From Bacteroidia bacterium (GTDB lineage: Bacteria > Bacteroidota > Bacteroidia > J057), in assembly GCA_033391075.1 (NCBI GenBank), contig JAWPMV010000005.1, forward strand, positions 434,001-498,000: DNA of 64,000 bases, given 5' to 3'. Under the pieces are notes generated by a model. It was given only the letters and a program-made list of their open reading frames with translations, was not told the origin of the DNA and did not search any database. The position numbers and the translations under genes are program-made. Of the stretch, positions 18,633-28,074 are shown piece by piece. The number at the start of each line of letters is the position of its first letter. Positions within the stretch are counted from its first letter, which is position 1.

Positions 18633-19655
18633 ATGAACACCTACCTCGACATATTTATCAATGCTTACAAAGGCTATGCAGATTATCTCTGGAGAGAGAT
18701 CAGCTTTCAAGTGAGTCCTTTCTGGAAAAACTATTTCTGGATGCTGGTATTGGTGTCGGGTATTTTCTTTTTGCTGGAGGTGCTCAGACCCTGGCGGGAG
18801 GATCAGGCAAGATTCAGGAAAGATTTCTGGTTAGACTTTTTCTATATGTTCTTCAACTTCTTTCTTTTTTCCCTGATCATCTACAATGCATCCTCTGAAG
18901 TGATTGTGCGATTGTTTAATAATGGAATCATCTCCCTGACAGGTTTTGACCTTCAAGCTTCAAATCCTATGCAATACTGGCCCTATTGGGCAATCTTGTT
19001 GACAGGCTTTCTGGTGCGGGACTTTATTCAGTGGTGGGTACACCGACTTTTACATAAGTCCCCTAGCCTATGGGAATTTCATAAGGTTCATCACAGTGTA
19101 GAGCAAATGGGATTTGCTGCCCACCTTCGCTATCATTGGATGGAAAATGTAGTCTATCGCAGTTTAGAATATATTCCCCTCGCATTACTGGGAATAGGTC
19201 TACACGATTTTTTCCTCATCCACATCTTTACCCTTGCCTGGGGACATTACAACCATGCCAATATCAGTGTGGATGGTAAAGTGACGGGAGGAATCGTTGT
19301 AGGCCTCGTAGCTATATTCCTGCTTAGCACTGACTATTCACTTTCTTTGGGATGGACAATAGGAGTAATTGCCGGATCTGCACTTCTAGGCGCTTTTCTC
19401 CTGGGGCCGTATATGAAATATATCTTCAATAGTCCGGAAATGCATATTTGGCATCATTCCTATCACCTTCCGGAAGAGCGAAGATCTGGCGTAAACTTTG
19501 GCCTTACCTTAGCCATCTGGGATTACCTATGGAAAACCAACTACATCCCCCACAATGGTCGGGATATCCCCTTAGGCTTTCCCGGTCTGGAAAATTTCCC
19601 CAAAAGCTTTGCCGAACAAAATCTACATGGCTTTACTTCTAAAAAAGACCAGTAA
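18633..19655 (+). CDS. Sterol desaturase / fatty-acid hydroxylase family membrane protein
   Basis: A 340-residue integral membrane protein with about six transmembrane helices. The di-iron histidine boxes are visible: HRLLH (about 134-138), HKVHHS (about 149-154) and, after a central helical pair, HIWHHSYH (about 271-278). These ligate the non-haem di-iron centre that hydroxylates or desaturates a lipid C-H bond using oxygen. The length is usual for the bacterial branch of the superfamily. The substrate could be a fatty acid, sphingolipid, carotenoid or hopanoid. The gene is preceded by the inverted-repeat element and followed by a structured leader of the next gene, so it is probably monocistronic. 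Confidence 0.87.
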   Translation: MNTYLDIFINAYKGYADYLWREISFQVSPFWKNYFWMLVLVSGIFFLLEVLRPWREDQARFRKDFWLDFFYMFFNFFLFSLIIYNASSEVIVRLFNNGIISLTGFDLQASNPMQYWPYWAILLTGFLVRDFIQWWVHRLLHKSPSLWEFHKVHHSVEQMGFAAHLRYHWMENVVYRSLEYIPLALLGIGLHDFFLIHIFTLAWGHYNHANISVDGKVTGGIVVGLVAIFLLSTDYSLSLGWTIGVIAGSALLGAFLLGPYMKYIFNSPEMHIWHHSYHLPEERRSGVNFGLTLAIWDYLWKTNYIPHNGRDIPLGFPGLENFPKSFAEQNLHGFTSKKDQ

Positions 19656-19702
19656 ACATTCTGATTCTCCAACCATCTGATCAGGCAGAGGTTCTTTAGT
19701 CT

Positions 19703-19826
19703 GAGAAACTCCTTTTTCCTTGCCGATCAAATATGGGCATTGGCAGGGCAAGTATCCCTACTAGTCGAAAGGAAAGAAACTTTCGAAGTCTGGAGAGTTT
19801 CTCACTGTAAGCAAATCTAAATTTGC
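19703..19826 (+). promoter_or_regulatory. Structured 5' leader with a possible three-way junction
   Basis: Upstream of the receptor gene, four helices can be drawn: an outer helix GAGAAACTCC (19703-19712) with GGAGAGTTTCTC (19792-19803), CTTGCC / GGCAAG (19719-19724 / 19747-19752), a perfect TCGAAAG / CTTTCGA (19765-19771 / 19780-19786), and a following GCAAAT / ATTTGC hairpin at 19811-19826. I cannot match it to a known riboswitch class. It may be a cis-regulatory RNA or the remnant of a repeat. Confidence 0.35.
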
Positions 19827-19866
19827 GAGACTAATCAGAGACATACGCATTACTGATCTAATCAAC

Positions 19867-22365
19867 ATGAAGAAAGTAGTATCCTTTATCATTCTCATTT
19901 GTAGTTGTAGTTTCATCCTTGCTCAGTTTCCCGCTGGCGGAGGGGGTAGACCTGGAGGGGGAGCTCCAAAAATTACCGGAAAAATTACCGGTGTATTGCA
20001 AGATTCAAGCACCAAAAATGTTTTAGAATTCGCCACCCTTGCCTTAAAAAGAGCGGGAAGAGATAAGACCATCAATGGAGGCCTGACCGAATCCAACGGC
20101 AAGTTTAAACTCAACAATATCAATCCTGGAAAATATGAGTTGCATATTAGCTTCCTGGGATATGAAACTAAAATCATTAAAGATATTAAGCTGACCCCGG
20201 AGAAACCGGATTTCGATTTGGGGAAAGTGGATCTTGTATCCAAAGCCCTCGAAATGGAGGCCGTAGATATCACAGCTGAAAAGTCTTTGATTGAGAACAA
20301 AATTGACAAAATTGTCTACAATGCTGAACTGGACGTAACCACGACAGGAGGAGATGCGACGGAAGTTCTGAGGAAAGTTCCTCTTTTGAATGTAGACATC
20401 AATGGAAATGTATCCTTAAGAGGAAGTAGAAATCTGCAAATTCTGATTAATGGCAAGCCCTCTGGCATGTTTTCCAATAATGTGGCTGATGCGTTGAAAA
20501 TGATTCCTGCTGATGAAATTAAAAGCGTAGAGGTAATCACAACCCCTGGAGCAAAGTATGACGCTGAGGGAACCGGTGGTATCATCAACATTATCACCAA
20601 GAAGAAAAAAGTAGAAGGGGTAAGCGGTAATGTCAGCGGGTCCGTGGGGAACCGACAAAATAGAGGCACACTCAACCTGAACATTACCAAAGGACGTTTT
20701 GGCTTCAATATGGGAGGCTCAATAGATAACTCCTGGCCCATAGACGGCCCTAGCAGCTATTTCAGAGAAGATTTTGTAGATGGACAGACAAGAACCCTTG
20801 AACAGAATGGAAACACGGAGACGACACGTACGGGCTTCGGAGGACGCGCAGGTCTTTTCTATGACTTCAATGCTTTGAATAGTATCAACTCTAATTTCCG
20901 CCTGAGAGGATTCACCTTTAATCGGGATGGTTTTCAGGATGCCCTTTTCGTTGACCCAATTTTTAATATTAATCAGGCGTATACGCAAAATCAGATAACA
21001 GGCTCACTGTTTAGTGGCTTTGACTGGAATACAGATTATACAAAAAAGTTTAAAGAGAATAAAGAAAAGGAACTCACTTTTGGTTTCCAGTTAAGCAAAG
21101 GAGACAATGACCAGGACATTGACCTGGAAAGGATATCAGATGATATAGAACTCTTTCTGAGAGAACGAAGCGTCAACGATGGGGATAACCTTGAGCTGAC
21201 TTACCAGGCTGATTTCGTCCAACCTTTCAAAAATAAAAAAGGGAAACTGGAAGTAGGAGTAAAAAGCATATTCAGAGACATAGACTCAAAATATGACTAC
21301 GAAGTATTTGATGCCGACGCCAATCAGTTTTTGCCCGATGCCAGCAGAAATAACTTATTTGATTATAAGCAAAACGTATATGCAGGTTATGCTTCCCTGA
21401 ATTTTAATTTTGGGAAGAAGACCAGTTTGGTTGCTGGGACTCGATATGAAAGAACATCCATCGAAGGCTCCTTCCAACAAAATGAGCTTCCTTTCGCCAA
21501 TAATTATGACAATTTACTACCGAGTGTAATCCTTTCATACAAAATTAAAGGCTTCAATACATTGAAACTGAGTTTCAACCAGCGCATTCAACGTCCGAGC
21601 CTATTCTATATCAATCCTTTCACCAATAATAGTGATACCCGAAATATCATTAGAGGGAATCCTGAGTTAGATCCAGAACTCAGCGATCAGTATGAGATTT
21701 CATATTTCACAATAATGAAAGGAGTTACCTTAAGTGCTGCAGTTTTTTACAGAGAAACCCGGGACGTGATTGAATCCATCTTGACAATAGACCCTACTGG
21801 AATTTCGACAACCAGTTTTCAGAATATTGGAAAGGATCGCTCTTTAGGAACCAATATTTTCGGTTCTGTGACTGTAAAAAAGATTTGGACCTTGCGGGGT
21901 GGTTTTAATTTAAGGACCTATAATGCTACAGGTATTGTGAATGGGCAGAGATTAAGTAATGAAGCTGTTCAGTACTTTGTTACCCTAAACTCTACTTTAA
22001 CTCTGAAGAAAGGCTTTAAAGTGGAAATGTTTGGCTTCTGGAACTCCCCGAAAGCAACATTACAAGGGCTTAATCCTTCCTTCTCCATCTATAGTTTTGG
22101 GGTAAAAAAGGATATTCTGGATAAAAAAGCCAGTATAGGTGTAAATGCGGTTCAGCCATTCCAAAAATACCTAAACTTCAGCAGCGAACTGGAAGGACCT
22201 ACCTTCAGCCAAAGAAGTGATTTCCTCTATCCGCTCCAATCATTTGGTGTAAACTTTAGCTACCGCTTTGGAAAACTGGATTTCTCCCAGCAACAAGGGC
22301 GCCGGAACAAGATTCGCAACAGTGATCAGAAGCAAGGAGATCAAGGTAATGGTTTTAACAACTAA
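19867..22365 (+). CDS. TonB-dependent receptor-like outer-membrane protein
   Basis: An 832-residue outer-membrane protein. A signal peptide ends near ILAQ, followed by a Gly/Pro-rich stretch. A carboxypeptidase-regulatory-like domain lies at about 38-125 (ITGVLQDSSTKNVLEFATLA, YELHISFLGYETK). A plug domain spans about 140-240 (VLRKVPLLNVDINGNVSLRG, then IKSVEVITTPGAKYDAEGTG). The remainder is a beta-barrel of the outer-membrane protein beta-barrel family 3. This type imports or exports unknown ligands, and no SusD-like partner is next to it, so it is not a SusCD pair. A long structured leader precedes it and a strong terminator follows. The ligand is unknown. Confidence 0.85.
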   Translation: MKKVVSFIILICSCSFILAQFPAGGGGRPGGGAPKITGKITGVLQDSSTKNVLEFATLALKRAGRDKTINGGLTESNGKFKLNNINPGKYELHISFLGYETKIIKDIKLTPEKPDFDLGKVDLVSKALEMEAVDITAEKSLIENKIDKIVYNAELDVTTTGGDATEVLRKVPLLNVDINGNVSLRGSRNLQILINGKPSGMFSNNVADALKMIPADEIKSVEVITTPGAKYDAEGTGGIINIITKKKKVEGVSGNVSGSVGNRQNRGTLNLNITKGRFGFNMGGSIDNSWPIDGPSSYFREDFVDGQTRTLEQNGNTETTRTGFGGRAGLFYDFNALNSINSNFRLRGFTFNRDGFQDALFVDPIFNINQAYTQNQITGSLFSGFDWNTDYTKKFKENKEKELTFGFQLSKGDNDQDIDLERISDDIELFLRERSVNDGDNLELTYQADFVQPFKNKKGKLEVGVKSIFRDIDSKYDYEVFDADANQFLPDASRNNLFDYKQNVYAGYASLNFNFGKKTSLVAGTRYERTSIEGSFQQNELPFANNYDNLLPSVILSYKIKGFNTLKLSFNQRIQRPSLFYINPFTNNSDTRNIIRGNPELDPELSDQYEISYFTIMKGVTLSAAVFYRETRDVIESILTIDPTGISTTSFQNIGKDRSLGTNIFGSVTVKKIWTLRGGFNLRTYNATGIVNGQRLSNEAVQYFVTLNSTLTLKKGFKVEMFGFWNSPKATLQGLNPSFSIYSFGVKKDILDKKASIGVNAVQPFQKYLNFSSELEGPTFSQRSDFLYPLQSFGVNFSYRFGKLDFSQQQGRRNKIRNSDQKQGDQGNGFNN

Positions 22366-22394
22366 GAAAGAAATTTAGACATAAATAATAAAGC

Positions 22395-22421
22395 AAAGGG
22401 GCTGAATCATCAGCCCCTTTT
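22395..22421 (+). terminator. Strong rho-independent terminator after the receptor gene
   Basis: AAAGGGGCTGA pairs with TCAGCCCCTTT across a 4-nt loop and is followed by a T-run. Confidence 0.9.
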
Positions 22422-22723
22422 TGCATCTATGTTTTTCCGTTTCTTTTTCAAAGATTAGCTTGCCTGTATTCAGGATATTGAATTTAAATAAACAAAATAA
22501 TGACACCGTTATTTTTTATGTCGCCGAAAATACTGATCGCCTTTTGAATAAATATTCCCAAGGCACTCACAATCCTAAAGCACATCCGAATCCAGATAAT
22601 TATTGAAACAATCCGTCCCAGCAAGGATCTCAAATATTCTTTGCTAAATCGATAGCCATATAGCTCATTAATCAGAGTTTCCTTTCCTTCGAAAGGCATA
22701 TCTTAGAAAGGAACCAACAGAGA

Positions 22724-22753
22724 AAAGCCGGTGAAGAAATCTTCACCGGCTTT
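22724..22753 (-). terminator. Terminator for the minus-strand metalloprotease gene
   Basis: A perfect 13-bp stem AAAGCCGGTGAAG / CTTCACCGGCTTT with a 4-nt loop sits 48 bp beyond the stop codon at 22802. It reads into AAAG/CTTT on both strands. Confidence 0.85.
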
Positions 22754-22801
22754 ATGATGATAGCCCGAAGGCTTATTTCATCAGGGTTTATACCTATAAA
22801 C

Positions 22802-25192
22802 CTATTCTTTAACTACGATTTTTCTATGCTTACTGCCATTAGCAGTTTCCAATTTGTACAGATATACACCAGGTTTCAAGTTGAAATCACCTGCATGAAG
22901 AGTTACAACATTGGATTCACCACTTTTAACATCTCCTTCGAAAAGTCTTCCAACTTTATTTCCAGAAAGGTCATATATATCAATAATCGCTTCTGTATCA
23001 GATGCAGCTTCAAATTTAATTGTAGCAACTCCATTTCTCAATAATGAGTTAGGCACACTCTGATTCAGCAAATCTTCTTTCAAACGATTTGAAAGCCCTA
23101 ATTGCTCAGCAATTGGATTTGGCATATCGTCTGCATAGTAGCGTCCGAATGGGAAGTAGGAGAGTGCGTAAGCAGTGTTGATGGTAGTATTCTCGTCTCC
23201 TAAAAAGCCTTCACTTGCTGCATACATATCTGTAGCAAATTCAACATCTGTTTGATCTGGTCCACCAAACACACCACTTGGTCCGATACCTGCAAGGTTG
23301 AAAAGTCCACCAGGTCCTTGGTCCATAATGGTTTGAACGTCAGTGAAACCATCAGTATGGAAATTACCCAAGTAATGACCAGCTTCATGAGAAACAACGT
23401 TAGCAATTACAGTTGAAACCATATTTTCTTTTGTAACCCCAGGAGCCAATACGACATCATTCAAGGAGAAAGTACCGTTAGCATTTCCTCCTGAAGCAGG
23501 AGCACTCAATATATCCAATAACAATAGTGCCTTTTCCTGACTTGCAAAGTTTCCTGGGTCAATAGATTGAGCAATTCCAATAGTGCCCACTCCTGATTCA
23601 GCAATAGTTCCAGAAATTTCTACATCACTTACATCAAACTGTAAACCTAAGATTGTAAAAGTTCCAGCTGCCATCAATGGCTCCAAGGCATCCGGATTTC
23701 CCGTTCCATCATTACCTAAAACAACTACTCCAAGGTTACGATTTACACGAGAATTGTTAAGTTCTGTATAAAGATTATCGCGCGTTTCTCTTGTAATTTT
23801 TCTGGTAATTCTTCTAATATCACCAGGAGCATCAGGTAATCCCCATGCAGGCAAGAAATCTCTAAATGGAGAATGGTTTGCTACAATTGCTCCAGGAGGG
23901 AACTCAAATATTTGTCCTACATCAACCAATCCTCCGTTATAATCAAGCCATACTACTTGAACTCTTCGCTTATTTTCTTCGAAGCCAGGTCGAGAAACTC
24001 CCAGAGTTAAAGTATAAGGCCCTTCGTTATTACTAACGGCAACAGCATAATATCCTCCTTCTTCGGCAATATAATCAAGTACAGTTTGTCCATTAATTGG
24101 TAAGGGGCTTTCAGGTACAGCAAAGCTACCAAAACCTATAACACCTTTTTCAAATTCTCTTGGTCCATAAACTTCAAGTAAGGTTCCAAAAGCATCTGTC
24201 TGAACAGCAGCACCTAAAACATCACCTCTTTTTAGGTAGAAAGAATAAAAGTCAACATCCAATTCAAACGTACGAATAATCGCTTCATAGTCTCCTTCTG
24301 AGCCAATTAAACCAATTACACCACCTGAACCAGAATCAAAAGGATCAGCAGGATAAAAACCTAAATAACCGCCTACAGATATGTAATAAGATCCATCTGC
24401 CTCTGCCTCATATCTTAAGAAGCTATCAAAAGAAAATTCTGGGCCGTCATCATTGAATGCAACAAGCGTTCCGTCTTCAAAGAATATAGCAACTGTAGGA
24501 TCCAAATCTCCAAATGGATCAGCAGTATTAATATCAACTTCGATGGTAGTACCTGCAGTCGCATCAACTCTGTACATATCAAAATCAGCGACACCAGCGT
24601 TAGGTCCATCACCAATTGTCTCATTATAAGAGACGCCTTGATTCGAACCATTAATACCCGTAAGGTTTGCTAACGGAATCGATCCATCATCTTCACTTGC
24701 AGACATTGGATTAATTGGGAATGTAGGCGGAGGGGCTAAAACACCGCTAACTGCAATTTCACGGTTTTTACCAAAACCCGTACCCAAATTTAATCTTTCC
24801 GCTCTTCTTTGGGTATCATTGTGTCCCATTCCTCTTTCCCTCTCAGCATAAGTACCACCATTTCCTCCGCTTTTCGCTCTACTCTGAGCATTGAGGTACC
24901 TTTGGTTTTGCCAATACTTTTGATGTAGCGGACTTCCTGGTACCAAAGTACTTCTCATTGGATCAGGATTAACAGGTGTTCCACTGCCTAAAGTTGTATT
25001 TACAGAGGGCGCACTTTTGTCATCCATGATTTGCTGCAAATTTGGAGCAATAGGTGTTACCTGCGCATTCGCAGAAAAACCCGCGAATAACATAGCCAAA
25101 GCGGCTACAAAGAACTTTCTTGGGGGATTAGCTGCAGAAGAGTGACTTCTTCGGTTAATCCATGGTCGTAGAAATTTGTTAAACATAAGCAT
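22802..25192 (-). CDS. Secreted zinc metalloprotease (metzincin) with PPC-like domains and T9SS sorting domain
   Basis: A 796-residue exported protein. The N-terminal membrane segment ends in SANAQ (about residue 44). Two beta-rich pre-peptidase C-terminal (PPC)-like domains occur at about 170-300 and 305-405 (VDATAGTTIEVDINTADPFG). A metzincin peptidase domain (about 410-690) carries the full zinc signature His602-Glu603-x-x-His606-x5-His612 (SHEAGHYLGNFH) and a Met-turn (TIMDQ). The T9SS C-terminal domain comes last (about 720-796). It is probably secreted to degrade extracellular proteins. The DNA is visibly AT-richer than its neighbours. It is monocistronic, with a long AT-rich upstream region and a clean terminator. 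Confidence 0.88.
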   Translation of the reverse strand: MLMFNKFLRPWINRRSHSSAANPPRKFFVAALAMLFAGFSANAQVTPIAPNLQQIMDDKSAPSVNTTLGSGTPVNPDPMRSTLVPGSPLHQKYWQNQRYLNAQSRAKSGGNGGTYAERERGMGHNDTQRRAERLNLGTGFGKNREIAVSGVLAPPPTFPINPMSASEDDGSIPLANLTGINGSNQGVSYNETIGDGPNAGVADFDMYRVDATAGTTIEVDINTADPFGDLDPTVAIFFEDGTLVAFNDDGPEFSFDSFLRYEAEADGSYYISVGGYLGFYPADPFDSGSGGVIGLIGSEGDYEAIIRTFELDVDFYSFYLKRGDVLGAAVQTDAFGTLLEVYGPREFEKGVIGFGSFAVPESPLPINGQTVLDYIAEEGGYYAVAVSNNEGPYTLTLGVSRPGFEENKRRVQVVWLDYNGGLVDVGQIFEFPPGAIVANHSPFRDFLPAWGLPDAPGDIRRITRKITRETRDNLYTELNNSRVNRNLGVVVLGNDGTGNPDALEPLMAAGTFTILGLQFDVSDVEISGTIAESGVGTIGIAQSIDPGNFASQEKALLLLDILSAPASGGNANGTFSLNDVVLAPGVTKENMVSTVIANVVSHEAGHYLGNFHTDGFTDVQTIMDQGPGGLFNLAGIGPSGVFGGPDQTDVEFATDMYAASEGFLGDENTTINTAYALSYFPFGRYYADDMPNPIAEQLGLSNRLKEDLLNQSVPNSLLRNGVATIKFEAASDTEAIIDIYDLSGNKVGRLFEGDVKSGESNVVTLHAGDFNLKPGVYLYKLETANGSKHRKIVVKE

Positions 25193-25770
25193 AGATAATT
25201 ATGAATTGAGATTTAATATGTGTGCGATTATAGCAAATAAAGATCCTGGCAAAAGGGTAATTTCCTTTCGCTTTTTGTCAAAATATGCTCACCCCCTTGA
25301 CGTTAGTGCCGTCAGAGGCATATCTCAACAGAATCTTAGATTAATACAGTGTTTGGCTTGGGATTTGGTGCTTTCGCTTGGACAATAAAATTGTGCCTTA
25401 TGTGCAAAATATAGGTTTTTTTTAGAAATAAAAAATGTAATTAATTTATTTTATTCACCTATATATTTTCCTGCATATATAATTCATAATTTAACTAATC
25501 AGTGAATTTTACTTACTTCGGGGAAGAATTATTTTTTTGATAATATCTGAAATAATTTCGCATGTATTTTACAAAAAAAAATGTTCATTATTAACAAATT
25601 TACAATTCCTAAAAAGCGATTTAATTGACCCCTCTTATCAAACAAACAATTGTTTTATTTTTGCTGAGTCCACAAATGAAATATCAGCTTTCTCCTAAAC
25701 ACTTTCTTCTTTTTATCCCGCTTATCTACTAACTTCGATCTGGATCTACATTCAGACCCTACTACACCAA
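25193..25770. other. AT-rich intergenic region between divergent genes
   Basis: About 580 bp of very AT-rich DNA contains the divergent promoters of the metalloprotease and the ThuA gene. A TATTTTTG match to the Bacteroidota -7 consensus occurs at 25656-25663 without a well-placed -33 partner. No gene is supported; a 70-codon open frame near 25176-25388 shows no protein features. Confidence 0.5.
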
Positions 25771-26634
25771 ATGAAAAAGTTTTTTAAAATCTTCCTCATT
25801 TCCCTACTCGTTCTTATCATCCTGGGTATAGGCGGCATCAGCTTATTTGTATACAAAATAAAATATGGCTTGCCCATTTTTGAAACAGAAGCCCCTGCCC
25901 TACCCGATAAACTGGATGGATTTTCTGTACTCGTTTTCTCAAAAACCAATGGATTTCGCCATGGTGAAGCTATAGATGCCTCTCTGATAGCCTTTGATAA
26001 AATGGCTGAAGACAATGGTTGGAACATGTTTCAAACTGATAATGGCGCAGTTTTTCGAATAGACCTCCTGGCTGAATTTGATGTAGTCGTTTGGAACAAT
26101 GCCAGTGGGCGAGTGCTTACCCCCGAACAAAGAGAAGCTTTCAGAGGATATATAGAATCTGGAGGGGGATTTGTAGGTATTCATGCCGCTGGAGATGATT
26201 CCCATCATTGGGATTGGTATCAGGATAAGCTTATCGGTGCACATTTCTCCCACCACCCTATTGACCCACATATACAGGAAACCAGCCTGACTCTGGAAAC
26301 TGATACGAGCTATGCAAGTATAAGTGAAGGCCTTGACGAAAACTGGATACGATCTGATGAATGGTATGTCTTTTACGACAATCCTCGGCTAAATGACAAA
26401 AATGTCCTGTACAATATGAGCGAGGATGGAGTGGTCATGAGTGGAAATATGGGATTCCTGGTCAAAGATAAAGATTATGGAATGGGAGAAGATCATCCGA
26501 TTGTGTGGTACAGCGAAATAGAAGAAGGCCGCTCGGTTTATTCTGCTCTGGGCCATACAGGCTCCTCTTTCGAAGAGGAAAATTATCTGAAACTCCTTAA
26601 AAACGCCATTCTTTGGTCCGGGAAAGCAAATTAG
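25771..26634 (+). CDS. ThuA-like domain protein, membrane-anchored or secreted
   Basis: A 287-residue protein. An N-terminal hydrophobic helix (about 5-28, IFLISLLVLIILGIGGISLF) acts as signal or anchor. The ThuA (trehalose-utilisation) fold, a class I glutamine-amidotransferase-like domain, fills about residues 45-285: VLVFSKTNGFRHGEAIDASL, GGGFVGIHAAGDDSHHWDWY, PIVWYSEIEEGRSVYSALGH. The gene stands alone. In Bacteroidota these proteins often accompany sugar-oxidation genes, but none is adjacent here, so the substrate is unknown. The length is normal for a single-domain member. Confidence 0.87.
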   Translation: MKKFFKIFLISLLVLIILGIGGISLFVYKIKYGLPIFETEAPALPDKLDGFSVLVFSKTNGFRHGEAIDASLIAFDKMAEDNGWNMFQTDNGAVFRIDLLAEFDVVVWNNASGRVLTPEQREAFRGYIESGGGFVGIHAAGDDSHHWDWYQDKLIGAHFSHHPIDPHIQETSLTLETDTSYASISEGLDENWIRSDEWYVFYDNPRLNDKNVLYNMSEDGVVMSGNMGFLVKDKDYGMGEDHPIVWYSEIEEGRSVYSALGHTGSSFEEENYLKLLKNAILWSGKAN

Positions 26635-26659
26635 CTTGTATTATCGACAGATTTAATAC

Positions 26660-26689
26660 TTTGGCCACCCGAACATTTTCGTATCTTTA
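26660..26689 (+). promoter_or_regulatory. Predicted promoter of the MORN-repeat gene
   Basis: TTTG (26660-26663), an 18-nt spacer and TATCTTTA (26682-26689) fit the -33/-7 consensus of Bacteroidota with one mismatch. The ATG is 21 nt downstream at 26710. Confidence 0.45.
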
Positions 26690-26709
26690 TAATCGAATTC
26701 CCAGTGTTT

Positions 26710-28074
26710 ATGAAGATCAAATACTTGCTGTTGCTTATCCTGGCAATACCCGCTTGCCTCCTGGCTCAAAATAATGAGACCCTCAATCGTCTCTATATTC
26801 AATCCGATACAGGCCTAACTCCCTATATGGTTCCTCTAGGGGAAGAATTTTCCCTACAGGCAAATGGGAAAGTCCGATTTAGGATAAGCCCGGGAGGAGT
26901 ACTGATCTTTACCCTCGATTCAGCCAAACTCGATACGGTAATGTTTGAGGGCAAATCTCGCGAACTGGAAAGCAGTAACGATCCTTCTCTGGTATATTTT
27001 TCTGATGGCAATAAGTACACCGGTGAATTCAAGGGAGGTCTTCCTCATGGCACTGGTACCTTCTTCTATCGAGATGGAGCGAAATATATCGGAAGCTTAA
27101 AAGATGGAAACAAGCACGGCAAAGGCACCTATTTCTTCAAAAATGGAGAGCGCTATGAAGGGCAGTTTAAAAATGATCTCATCGAGGGAGAAGGCGTTTA
27201 TTTCTTCAATGATAGCGTAGTTTATACAGGCAGCTTCAGAGATGGCCTGGCAGATGGCAAAGGAACTTTCAGTTTTCCCAATGGAGAGCAGTATGAGGGT
27301 CAGGTGAGTAAAGGAAGCATCAAAGGCTATGGTAAATATGCCTACCTGAGCGGAGACCGCTACGAAGGAGGGTTTAAAAATGCTAAACCCGAAGGAAAGG
27401 GAGTACTTTTTTACAAAAATGGAGATCGATATGAAGGCTGGTTTAAAGGGGGCCAGATATCCAATACAGGTTCTTTAATTTATGCCAATGGAGATGTGTA
27501 TAAAGGAGCTTTTGATAAAGGCATACCCAGTGGAAAAGGAAGCATAAGTTACAGCAATGGAGACCGTTATGAAGGGGAAGTCTTTAAAGGTCAAAAACAT
27601 GGAGAAGGCCTGTATTATAAAGGAAATCGCATGGTCTATGATGGTGCCTATCAGTATGGGGAAAAGCATGGAAAAGGAAAAGAGTACTTCGAAAGCGGCA
27701 ATTCCTATATCGGGAACTTTGTAAATGGAATGCGACAGGGAAGCGGAACCTACACCTATGCTAGTGGAGCAAAATATGTAGGTCAGTTTGTTGGGAATGA
27801 AGCTTCAGGAAGTGGTAGCATGTTCTATATCGGCAATGAAAAATATGAAGGACAATTTCTCAATGGCAATCGCCATGGATTAGGAAAATATACCTATTCG
27901 GATGGGAGTTATTATGAAGGAGAGTTTCGGGAAAACAAACGCTATGGCGAAGGCTATCTCTATATCATCCGCAACAATGGTAAATTCAGAAAACGAAAAG
28001 AAAAAAATAAAGACTCTCTAATCGAAAATCCCATCAATACGCAAACTCCGGACTCAAATCCAGATATCAGATAG
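26710..28074 (+). CDS. Exported MORN-repeat protein
   Basis: A 454-residue protein with a signal peptide (KYLLLLILAIPACLLAQ). After a 75-residue beta domain come 14 consecutive MORN repeats of about 23 residues (about 95-420), each of the type YxGxFxxGxxHGxGxxxxxxG. The C-terminus is basic and polar (FRKRKEKNKDS). MORN repeats form an elongated beta-sheet that binds lipids or proteins, so an envelope scaffold is plausible. I place the start at ATG 26710 rather than the GTG two codons earlier, because it fits the signal peptide and the predicted promoter. Its 3' end overlaps the convergent dipeptidase-like gene by 21 bp. Confidence 0.88.
   Translation: MKIKYLLLLILAIPACLLAQNNETLNRLYIQSDTGLTPYMVPLGEEFSLQANGKVRFRISPGGVLIFTLDSAKLDTVMFEGKSRELESSNDPSLVYFSDGNKYTGEFKGGLPHGTGTFFYRDGAKYIGSLKDGNKHGKGTYFFKNGERYEGQFKNDLIEGEGVYFFNDSVVYTGSFRDGLADGKGTFSFPNGEQYEGQVSKGSIKGYGKYAYLSGDRYEGGFKNAKPEGKGVLFYKNGDRYEGWFKGGQISNTGSLIYANGDVYKGAFDKGIPSGKGSISYSNGDRYEGEVFKGQKHGEGLYYKGNRMVYDGAYQYGEKHGKGKEYFESGNSYIGNFVNGMRQGSGTYTYASGAKYVGQFVGNEASGSGSMFYIGNEKYEGQFLNGNRHGLGKYTYSDGSYYEGEFRENKRYGEGYLYIIRNNGKFRKRKEKNKDSLIENPINTQTPDSNPDIR

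Larger units (their letters stand above)
22366..22801. other. Intergenic region between convergent genes
   Basis: Apart from the two terminators at 22395-22421 and 22724-22753, I see no supported gene here. A 61-codon open frame at 22421-22606 has no recognisable features. Confidence 0.6.

Noticed and set aside
19690-19760. TPP riboswitch, because of CTGAGA near 19701
   Set aside because: The second conserved TPP block is missing and the fold differs; the downstream gene is not a thiamine gene.
19867-22365. SusC of a SusCD polysaccharide locus
   Set aside because: No SusD-like gene or glycan-degrading enzymes are adjacent.
22421-22606. 61-codon open frame in the intergenic region
   Set aside because: It begins in the terminator of the receptor gene and shows no protein feature.
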